Source of the DNA: Rhipidocladum racemiflorum
Taxonomy: Eukaryota; Streptophyta; Magnoliopsida; Poales; Poaceae
Direction of reading: 5' to 3'
Assembly: GCA_036346355.1 (NCBI GenBank)
Contig: CM070578.1
Coordinates: 15,824,501 to 15,888,500 of the forward strand
Length of the DNA: 64,000 nucleotides
Shown: positions 55,385 through 64,000 of the stretch, one piece after another
Layout of the letters: the number at the start of each line of letters is the position of its first letter
Position numbering within the stretch: the stretch's first letter is position 1
Program-made: the position numbers and the translations under genes
The notes under the pieces: generated by a model
What the model saw: only the letters and a program-made list of their open reading frames with translations
Told to the model about the DNA's origin: nothing
Databases searched by the model: none

Positions 55385-55770
55385 ATAGTCACTATTCCAC
55401 TATCACCCATTGCCAGCAAAGGTAATGGAAAAACACAACAATACCTATGGTAATTCATGAAATTTCATATTTTAGTTCAAAATTTGCCCACTTTCAAGTA
55501 AGGAGATACAACTTTCAACTCAACATATTCAACAATCTATTCCAAATTCCCCCCATTCTACTTTCACCCATTGCGAACAAAGGTATGTAATGGACACCGC
55601 CGCCCTTCCCCTCAATCAGGATATAAAAACACATCAACACCTATGGTAAATCATGCAATTTCATCTTTCAATTCAAAATGTTCCCGCTTTCAACGCAGGA
55701 GACACAACTTTCAGCTCAACATATTCAAAATTATATTCCAAAGTTCCCTACCTTCAACCCTTAGACATAT
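55385..55770. repeat. Diverged tandem repeat, about 200-bp period
   Basis: CACCTATGGTAAATCATG and ACCTATGGTAATTCATG, and later CAACTTTCARCTCAACATAT, occur in the same order in two adjacent units. TTCACCCATTGCGAACAAAG echoes ATCACCCATTGCCAGCAAAG. Confidence 0.7.
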
Positions 55771-57229
55771 AACAATCCCTTGTACTCTTTTGAAGTTGTG
55801 CTTAAAAAATTTACGGTTTCTTTGCTAAATATTTCTCTCTCGTATGGTTACGTTAATGTCGTTATTTTAGTTATCTCTACGAGATTCATCTTATTCATTC
55901 TTGAGACCGTGTAAGCTCATGCCTTATCTCATAAAACTATAGCAATTTTGAATTTTGAGTTTCAACTCAAAACTGTGAAAAGTATAAAAATAATTTATTT
56001 AAGTTCTAAATAATATAAGGTGCCTCTCCAAAAATTTTATAAATTTTGGAGTTGGGTTGTTTTTATGCAAAAAACCAAATGTTACACTTTATATTAAAAA
56101 CTAAGGCAGTAAAAGAATTTCTGAGAAAAAAGTAGAAGTGTTAAAATTTTGATAAAATTACCCAAGCATCAGTTCCAGGTTAGGTGCATCTATAAAATTT
56201 TCATAATTTTTAGGGACATAAAACTATGCCTAAAAATGTGGGCAATGACTCTAATCCAAAACCAAATTTCAAATCTCTCTCCTCCTTCATCTCACTGACA
56301 CACCGATCCCACTTGTCAGCTACGTATCACTCTCTCGAGCCATCTTTCCCTTCACACCTTCCCCGCATGAAAACACTTAGACACAAATATCATTTTCTCT
56401 CTCGAACACCTCTCCCAGCCGTTGACAGGTTGGGCCCACTAGCGGGTCATCTTCTCCAAGGGGCTTGTGGCCATGGCTGCATGCCGGCATGTAGATTTCT
56501 CTGCGTGCGTCCCTTGGACACATCATGCACCTACCAACGCTCCCTGTCCCGTCGCCTCGAGCGTCCTGTGCAACGCCACTCTCACACCACCTGAAAGATG
56601 CCACTGTGCAAGAGACAACAGGGTATCACGCTCACAGCCGAGAGGAAGACAACAAAAAGAATCATCGTTCCTTGCATATTGAAGCCCCTTCGCCTTGCCC
56701 TTCTGAAACTACTTTTAATTTCCAAAAATATGATAAACCTTTTTAAAATTCAGAAAATTCAAAACAAATATTAGAAAAATAAAAAAAATGAATTATTTTC
56801 TAAAAATTCACAGAAGCTAATAAAATAATGTTATTAATTTTAAATATTATTTATTCTTTTAACCTTTATTTGTAAAAATAAAATTTTGGGATGTTATAGC
56901 AGGCTTTGGCTTCAGAATGCAAGTGGTCCAGCTAACCAAATTTAGCCCGCAAAAAATATCAAGTGGGCTCCAGTAAATTAGCCCACTCCAGTATGTGACA
57001 CTAGCAAGAGGCCCACATAGCCTGCTAATAAACCCACAAAGACCCCACTCATCCGCATAGCATGACTACACGAGTGCGTTGCAAACTCACTAGGCCTCCA
57101 CTCCCACTACCTTCGCCCCTCAGTTCGTTGCACCGCCTCCAACGATGAAGACATTGTGGCCGAAAGGTGCACTAGGCCAGTGAAGTGGCACAATAGGGGT
57201 GTGAGTAGCTCGAGACATATGTGGCGTTA
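55771..57229. other. Unassigned, partly AT-rich DNA
   Basis: Plus-strand frames at 56226-56746 have no domain. GGGATGTTATA near 56888 resembles the end of the LTR-like units (GGTGTTACA), so an LTR remnant may end here. The start was not found. Confidence 0.4.
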
Positions 57230-58221
57230 GGCATGAGTAGGGATGGCAACGGGTGCATACCCGCCGGGTATTGGCCTCCCATACCCGTCCCCGCCAGATG
57301 AAAAATCACCCGTTAATTCACCCGTACCCAACCACGGGTAGAACTTCTTCCCCATACCCATCCCCGTTCGGGTCCCTTTCACCCACCGGGTCACCCATAC
57401 CCGCTACGTAAAGAGAAAGTTAAAGAGAGAAGAAGAACAGAGGATCACCGTGCGTCGTCGTTGGAGGAGGATGGGGGCGCCGCCATGTTCTCTAATCTCT
57501 ATTCTCTGATCTCTTTCTCTTTACTCTCTTAGATTCTCACTGAGACACCGATCTCACACTCACTAAGACACCGACTCACCTCCTCCTCCTCCTTGGTCCT
57601 CCCCAACTCGGCAACTCTAGTGAGCGCGTGACGGCGTGAGAAAGGTGAGGACGCGGTGAGCTGTGGCAGAGACCCCGCTCGACGGCTCAGCCGGTCGGCC
57701 CGCAGCGCCCGCTCCAAGCCTCCAATGTCTACTGCTCCAGCCTCCAGTGCTCTTCTTGCCGCGGTTCCGCCTCACAGCCACAGATCCTAAAGGACCCGAA
57801 CCTACGCGGCTGCGCCTCCGCTTGTGCCGCCCACTCTCCGGCGTTTGGGCGCTGCCGCCGGTTTGCTAGGGTTAGGGACCGTTAGGGTCTGGACTGGAGA
57901 CTGAAATGAATTGGATGACCACTCGGTTCGGTGTAGGGAATAGGGATGGCTGAATTGGTCCACTCGATTCGGTGTAGGGATGGCTGGGCAGCCTGGGCTT
58001 GGGCCGCTTGGCTAGTTGGGTCGGGTGGGGTAAACAGGTAAATGGGTAAACGGGTACGAGTGAAAGTACCCCGTACCCGTACCCATCATACCCGATGGGT
58101 GAAGGTTTTCTCCCATTAAGGTACCCATGGGTATGATTATTAGACCATATTTGCACCCTAATAGAGTAAATACCCATTGGGTATCGGGTTTCGGGTACCC
58201 ATTGCCATCCCTAGGCATGAG
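57230..58221. mobile_element. Nonautonomous hAT element with 8-bp target duplication
   Basis: GGCATGAG flanks the element at 57230-57237 and 58214-58221. The body 57238-58213 (976 bp) starts TAGGGATGGCAACGGGT and ends in its near-complement, ACCCATTGCCATCCCTA. Subterminal regions contain many ACCCGT and ATACCC motifs on both strands. The core (57440-57950) is GC-rich and gene-leader-like (GCTAGGGTTAGGG) with no recognisable domain. An exact 8-bp duplication with TAGGG ends identifies hAT. Confidence 0.92.
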
Positions 58222-58889
58222 GAGGTCGAAGTAGGAGAAAAGGAAGCAACTCTTGTGTTGATCGCCGTACCACACAATGTCACCCCTACAGTCGTGCCAT
58301 GGCACTGGATAGGGCAAGCGTCCACCGGCATCCCAAAACTGTTTAGCAACAGTCAGACAACTCGGTAATGTTGGGTGAACCAACAAAGTGGCACTACCGG
58401 CTCATCGCGCTGGAGCAGGCCATTAAAGAAGGCCAGGGAGTGAAGGTGGCGCCCCTCATTAGCCTTCACACTGCCCAGCTCCCATTCTCCTTGTTCTTAT
58501 CCTCGTTCACCTCCTCCTCAAGCAGCGCGATGGACTTCTTGCCCTTCCTGGAGTGGGTAGCAGGAGAGGTGGTGGCAGGGGATGGAGGGGAGGGAGTCGG
58601 GCACAGCAGGGAGGTTGGTGAGAAAGGCAACGGAGGGAGGGCGGCGCTGGAGTCAGCATGGAAGGAGGGGAGGGAGCTTTGGGAGGGCCAACAGCTCCAT
58701 GGAGAAGAAGCAGAGGAGTACCATGGCGTCGCTGACTCGCTGCTGCCCACGCAGCGACCGTGGTGGTGAACTGGTGATGTTCCAGATCTGAAGCATAGAA
58801 GTTTTCTGTTTTTTCTATTTGTAGTTTTTCTCTATTATTCAAGAATAGTATTTTTTGATAGGTGACCCGCGGAACTCACCAAACCCGCT
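58222..58889. other. GC-rich unassigned block
   Basis: A plus-strand frame at 58368-58769 and overlapping minus frames exist, but they are low-complexity (Glu/Gly- or Ser/Pro-rich) with no domain. It is not called as a gene. Confidence 0.4.
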
Positions 58890-59305
58890 TAAGGCCCTGT
58901 TTGTTTCAGCTAGGGATTGTAGAAAGCTGCTTTTAAAAGCTGGAAGGTCAACAAACAGGAAGCTTTCAATCTGGATTGTAATAATCTGGAGGCCAGATTG
59001 TAGCAATCCCACAATCCACTCTGGAGGAGCTTTTCTCAGCTTTTTTTTGCAAAAGACCACAATACCCATCCAACTTCAAGAAAATTACCCACCATTGCCC
59101 CTCCACTGCTCACAATGCACTTTTCAACCTATAATTGAGGGTCTGCGCACTTTGCCAAGCAGAAATAGCAATCCAAACACACTATAATCTAGATTGCCAA
59201 ACAGCCATCAGCTTTTCAACCTCCAGCTTTTAACAATCCAGCTTTTACAATCCAGATTTTAAAAGCTGCTTTCTATAATCCCCAGCTGAAACAAACAGGG
59301 CCTAA
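58890..59305. mobile_element. Harbinger-type MITE (TAA duplication)
   Basis: The element 58893-59302 (410 bp) is flanked by TAA. GGCCCTGTTTGTTTCAGCT is present at both ends in inverted orientation, extending through ATAGAAAGC and GCTTTTAAAA. The TGTTTGTTT core equals that of the complete Harbinger element at 6169-11046. Confidence 0.94.
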
Positions 59306-59644
59306 GATTGTGAGCCCACTTGCAGTTGGTCTGCAAAAATTCTTACGGCCGATGCAGCCCTACGCTGGCCGACCGTGGACAAGCCCATTTACATCCTTAC
59401 TTTGGTGGGCCCAAATCAATTTTGTCTTGTGCACGCACGAGCTGCAGTTGGGAACGCTTGTGAGGGTCGAAATAATAGGCTTCAAATGACCATTAAAACC
59501 TTGTTTCTTCCCAAGTTATTTGTTGTACAGTAGAATTGTTGCAAACATTATCAAGCAATACAACTCTTCTTACCAGGAAGCCAAAACAAGCAAATCCCTC
59601 CTCAGTTTAGTTCTTGGACATTCTTCAAACTTTGACGTATTCGA

Positions 59645-62600
59645 TCAATTTCGGTACTTGTACCGGCTAACACAAACTAGGAAGTAGCCAAAATTGATCG
59701 TCCCTGCCACCGCTACGGCCCAGTACACGTTGTCCACTCTCCCATGGTTTATGTTCCCCGGAAGCCACGCTGTGACCCGCCTCACCACGTCGATGAACAC
59801 CGTGCTCAAGTAGAACCCCATCGCGATAAGTAGGGGCGCCATGGCCGTCGCCAGGCTCCGTAGCGTCTTGGGGAACTCCATGTAGTAGAACGCCATCTGC
59901 CCTGGGAAGTGGAGGGCCTCCGCGATGCCAATGACCCCCATCGGGAACAGCAACCACAGCACGGACATGGGTGTCACCCACCCGGGTGCCTCGTGGGCGC
60001 CGTTGTGCGCGCGCACGATGACCAGGCGCCGGCGCTCCACCAGCGCCGCGGCCACCATGCCCACAACATTCACCACGTGGCCGAGCCCCACGCGCTGCAG
60101 CGGGGACGGCGGCGAGCCGGTGACCCTGCGCCAGAGAGGGAACACGCTACGGTCGAGGATCGGGGTGGCCACGATGAACGTGATGAACGAGACGACGGTG
60201 ATGGACCCCGCTGGGATCTTGAACCGCGGGCCAAGCGAGCGGTCCATGGCTAGGGCCTGCAGGATGGTCAACCCAAGCATCACGCCGATCGATACGCTCG
60301 CGAGTATGCCGGCCGACCACAGTGGGAAGACACCGAGGAGGGACTTGAGGTCCTCGACTTGCTGCACTGTGCACAGCCGCCATTTGCTAGAATGAAGGCG
60401 ACCTGATGCATCCCTGGAGTTGTTGCCTTCAGTGATCATGGCGGCACGATTAAGAAATCTGCAAGGTAACAAGAACAATATATTTAGCCGGTTTGCTAAT
60501 TTTTAGTTGTCTGAAATTTTCTTATCTCAATCACCTAAAATTACGGTGCTAAGTAATGTACAATTTTAGTACAGCTCTACTGTAATTTTTAGTTCTATTT
60601 GTAGGGTTCACCTAGATTTTCTTTATTTTTATCTATGTTAAAAAATTTTGTTTTTGTATTTTGTAGATATTCACCTAGGTTTACTTTATGTTTTTGTTTA
60701 TGATAGAATTTTTTATTTGTGTTTTTATTTGTTTTTGTATTTTTAGAGGTGAGGGGTGTGTAAAATATAGTAGTCATTGGATGTAAATAATATAGCTGAA
60801 AAAATGTGATTGAGATTGAAAAAACCGACAAATTATCGTAGACAACCCCTATATTTAGCAATGCACGTCTACGTCGTGTGATAAGACCTTGTTTGGGACA
60901 TGGGATTAATGCAACCTACCTTAACCGTTTACTTGGAGCACCATCGCTGGTCGAGTCCGCGACGGCGTCGTCTCCCACGTAGTACTGCACTCGACCAACC
61001 GCGCCGACGTCGACACGAGCCTTGCGCACGGCGGCCACGACGACACGGGCGAGCTCGGTGTACGGGCTGCCCTTGGGCACGGGCATCCGGTAGTACCGCA
61101 TGCCGAGGAGAAGCAGGACGAGGCTGCACGCCGTCGACGCAAGGCAGACGCCGAAGCCCAGGGCCCAGGAGACGCCGTCCTGGATGTAGACGATGACCGT
61201 GTCGCCGACGATGAAGGAGGCGTAGAGGAAGACGAAGTACCAGTTGAAGAAGGAGTCCTGGTCGCGCGCGCTGCCGAACTGATCCGCGCCCATCGTCGCG
61301 ATGTTGAACCGCGTCCCGCCGGTGCCGATGGCGAGAAGGCACACTGCGGCGTACAGCACGGAGAGCTGCCCGGGGGATCCGTGCTGGCACGCGGCCGACG
61401 GTGCCGCGCAGTGCGGCGGCCGGAGGGACGGCAGCGCCGCGGAGAGCGTGAACAGCACGAAGGACTGGGCATTGGGTGCGCACAAGTGATCGATTAAAGA
61501 AAAAACAAATGATCATATGTTCACAAAAAAAAAACAGGTTCAAGTAAACTTACTGGTAACAATTAACAAATGATCATATGCATAGAGATCGTTGCATTGC
61601 ATGAAACGGAGTTGGTACGTAGTTGTCAATATGATCGCACCGATGTGAAGTGGCCAATGTGCATAATGCATATGACCTTTGTTACATGAACTAAATGTTA
61701 CATGCTGTTTTCCTCATTTATATGACCTTTGTTACATGAACGAAGCAGTTGAATTAATAATTGTGCTGCACATCAAACAGTAAGAGCTAAACGGCTCTCT
61801 CCTCGTTTTTATACAAAGGAATTGATTTATCGTCAAATTAAACTTGCTAGGAAACAATCTAACTCTACAAAGGAATGCTCAACTACAGGGTTTCTATATT
61901 ATATCAGGCGTGGACAAAATAGTAAATTTTAAGCGTCCAAATGCATGAGGTCATTTCGTCGCCTGTATGTATCGTGTGCATGGCGGTTGATTCCAAAGGC
62001 ATAATTGATTTCAATGTCCCCACAAAAACGGCTTTAGATAGATCCAAAAATGGTATCGTCATACTATGTTTCCCGATTTCCCTACCTTATAACTCGAGGG
62101 CATTGCAACTGTCAGGAAAAGACGAGACAACTAAATTAAGGTCAAAATTAATTAGCTCCTCTAACCAATCAAATTATCAAGACCATATATAGTGGATTAG
62201 TAGGCTGGTGTCGTTTGGAACAGAGAGCGTATCAGGCAGGCGGCACCGACGACGGACCAGCACGTTGATGGCGGTGCCGGCGAGGATGACGGGGAAGCAG
62301 CCGAAGTAGGAGTCGGAGACGATGGCGCCGGCGACGGGCACGAGGTTCAGCGAGCCGCGGACGATGTTGGCGATCTGCGCGGCGTCGATGCTCTCCACGT
62401 TGTACACCTTGACCAGGTACACCAGCAGGTTGCTCGTCGACCCGCTGATGGCGAGCCCCAGCCCCATCATACTCCCTTTCATACGTCCAAACATAGCATA
62501 CATGCAGTCATACATACGTTACATGTGTCATGTGTGTGTGTGTGTATAGAGAGAGAGAGAGAGAGAGAGCACGCACCTGCTATGAAGGGGAGAGTGATCC

Positions 62601-62670
62601 ATCCTCCTTGCTTTCTGCCTGTCTTCGTTTGGGCTTCTTGATCAGGAGGGTTGAGTTGAGACCTCTCCAT
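59645..62670 (-). CDS. NRT1/PTR family (NPF) transporter, NAXT-like, copy B
   Basis: Exons 62670-62577, 62475-62258, 61464-60920 and 60458-59645 have exactly the lengths of copy A (94, 218, 545 and 814 nt) and encode 556 aa. Introns are 101, 793 and 461 bp. All motifs of copy A recur: GGWITLPFIAGSMMGLGLAI, AIGTGGTRFNIATMGADQFG, SKRLRFLNRAAM and FLVCVSRYKYRN. I count about 42 amino-acid differences, most in the loop after RFLNRAAM and in the central TM segments of exon 4. No stop or frameshift is seen. The absence of ExxER is shared. A TATATATA lies at 62756-62763. An ATG at 62746 is out of frame here and opens a 34-codon uORF that overlaps the start, unlike copy A. Expression or translation may therefore differ. 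Confidence 0.92.
62527..62568. repeat. (TG)n-(GA)n tract in intron 1 of NPF copy B
   Basis: A short TG run then a GA run, corresponding to the pure GA run of copy A. Confidence 0.9.
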
Positions 62671-62746
62671 CTCTGATCTTAATTTCTCCTCGTTTGGTGT
62701 CCAAATGGGCTTGAGTTACACAGACCATGGACATAGCGCTACGCAT
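62642..62746 (-). other. Overlapping uORF of NPF copy B
   Basis: The ATG at 62746 lies 10 bases downstream of the TATA box and opens 34 codons (starts MRSAMSMVCV) ending at 62642, 28 bases inside the main coding sequence and in another frame. Copy A lacks a 4-bp insertion in the leader and has the same ATG in frame. If the transcript starts downstream of 62746 the uORF would be excluded. Confidence 0.45.
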
Positions 62747-62907
62747 ATCTACCAGTATATATACACACATTTGGAAGTGAACCATGCTGGAATGGATTGG
62801 ATAGCTAAACATGCTGCGGCAATTAACGCATTCCAAATCTTGCTTGTGAGACAAGTGAATTAGGAAACTGTCGGTGGGAACAGAGTTCAATTTGCAGTGG
62901 TATCTAG

Positions 62908-63061
62908 CCGGTTAAAAGGAAAAAAGATTATTTGCTAAATGGGAGGATTCTGGACAGCTTCTCCATAATCAGAATCAGCCCTACTACATCAGAAGTTAGG
63001 TGCTAGGTAATTTTCGTATAATCTAGAACCCGCACAATCAAAATCTATCCCAAACGAGACC
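62908..63061. mobile_element. Partial Harbinger-type MITE in copy B
   Basis: GGGAGGATTCTGGACAGCTT and GAATCAG match the reverse complement of the MITE family at 27358 and 53940, and the right end reads AACGAGACC. The left end is degraded. Copy A has unrelated DNA at this place, so the insertion is specific to copy B. Confidence 0.6.
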
Positions 63062-63965
63062 TGTGACGCCTCATCGATCATCGTAGGATTGTCAGAAATT
63101 GTAGTGGGAAGCCAGCTACAAAGGACATGAGCAGTAGCATGATAGCAACACAAGCAGACGTGCAACTGCCATAAAAAAAAAAAAAAAAAAAAAAAAAATC
63201 GTCAACTGCCAGACTCTTCCACGGTCTCGGAGCGCCTCTGCTTTTCGCCATTGCCTGATTGCCTCTCGTTTCTCCATTGGAGGGGCCATGCATGCGTCCT
63301 TGCCCTGAAGCACGCAGAGAGCTTTACCCAGCCAGTGGATCCTGCACGAGATCAGGTGTGATTGGGAAACTACTAAATCCCAAGGTTTTTAATGGCTACT
63401 GTGTGGCTCCCTACCACTCGCGTCCGTACCGGCTGCAACTTTCGCACTCACAAAGTGAAGCGACGACTTCTACGCGTTGCGTCGAGTGATCCTAGCTAGG
63501 ATATCATATGACGCTAGGAAGTTGTATCCAATGTCAGAAAACGTATATTTCCCCATCTCTTCTAGTAATAATAGAGCTAACCTGGAACCATTCTTGCATG
63601 TAACGCGATGAATTGGTTTTGGCAAGTTTAGATCGGAGGTGGCTAATTTGATCGCTAAGAAGGCAAGGTAGTGGGAACGAAACTGCCGTCTATTTTGTCG
63701 TAAGATTGATCATCAAACTAAACGAATTATTATTATCTGCATGATTCAAAAAGGCAAGATTACAGACCATTCTTGCTGCATGCGTTGAAGAATCATGTTA
63801 GCTATTGGAATCTTTACTAATTCAAGTAAGATATGTCTAGATAGGACGCTTTCGACTAATTATTACATCTCGAAATAGAAATGAATATATACTTTGGGAA
63901 AGCCACCGCGATACCAAATGGGCCTACATGCGTTGTAATGAGGTAGCTCTCACACCAAACTTATA

Positions 63966-64000
63966 CTCTCTCCGTCTATTTCTATAAGGCGCGATTTAAG
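63966..64000. mobile_element. Left end of a Stowaway MITE, cut by the window
   Basis: CTCTCTCCGTCTATTTCTAT follows TA. This is the CTCCNTCCGT Stowaway end, and the rest is outside the window. Confidence 0.72.

Larger units (their letters stand above)
59400..63963. repeat. Segmental duplication, copy B
   Basis: Homologous along its length to copy A (47940-54650), in direct orientation with an offset of about 11.4 kb. The intergenic divergence is visibly higher than in the exons. The right end coincides with a Stowaway insertion at 63966. Confidence 0.9.

Noticed and set aside
58368..58769. 133-aa plus-strand frame as a possible gene
   Set aside because: Low-complexity Glu/Gly-rich C-terminus, competing minus-strand frames of similar length, and no domain or splice support.
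1..64000. CRISPR array, operon or prophage
   Set aside because: The repeat arrays seen have no regular unique spacers and no Cas-like genes. The gene structures, introns and transposon content are those of a plant nuclear genome.

Overview
This is nuclear DNA from a flowering plant, almost certainly a grass. The coding exons are very GC-rich and sit in AT-rich, transposon-dense intergenic DNA. Stowaway-, Tourist-, hAT- and Mutator-type miniature elements, Helitrons and long LTRs carrying GC-rich gene-like leaders are interleaved. There are no bacterial-style operons, and all intact genes have spliced exon structures with GT-AG introns. The species is not determinable from sequence alone. No rRNA, classical tRNA or CRISPR array was seen.

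Host genes. Three genes look intact, all on the minus strand. One is a LURP-one-related (LOR/tubby-like fold) gene at 29953-31544 (3 exons, 201 aa). The other two are paralogous NRT1/PTR-family (NPF, NAXT-like) transporters at 48217-51159 and 59645-62670 (4 exons and 556 aa each). The transporters lie in a direct tandem segmental duplication: copy A spans about 47940-54650 and copy B about 59400-63963. All four exon lengths are identical, and a hand count gives about 92% protein identity. The intervening DNA and copy A itself have been enlarged by transposon insertions that can be read against copy B.

Mobile DNA, left to right. 1-1300: LTR, primer-binding site and broken gag of a retrotransposon. 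1.7 kb: half of a foldback MITE whose full sister lies at 31.9 kb. 5.8-11.5 kb: a Mutator-like element (9-bp target duplication) split by a 4.9-kb PIF/Harbinger element. The Harbinger element has TTA duplications, 14-bp inverted ends and both genes uninterrupted (Myb/SANT-like protein and DD47E transposase). 11.6-18 kb: a TIR element, a Helitron, Stowaways and a 1-kb Mutator-like foldback. 19-21.6 kb: LINE fragments and a foldback element built of nested hairpins. 23.4-27.4 kb: a decayed Ty1/copia element carrying MITE-within-MITE insertions and internal tandem duplications. 32.6-47.5 kb: three long LTR-like units (one a convincing solo LTR), a Helitron, a hAT transposase tail and a copia gag remnant. 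54.6-59.3 kb: a Helitron terminus, a tRNA-like SINE head, a nonautonomous hAT element and a Harbinger-type MITE, all lying between the two transporter copies.

The most notable unit is the nested Harbinger element. It appears coding-competent, and it shares its end sequence class and 3-bp target preference with at least five MITEs in the same 64 kb, so it is a candidate source of their transposase. A second notable unit is an array of five self-complementary hairpins followed by five perfect TGACGTCA palindromes inside the LTR-like unit at 43.8-47.5 kb. A third is the pair of transporter promoters, where a 4-bp difference turns an in-frame upstream start (copy A) into an overlapping uORF (copy B).
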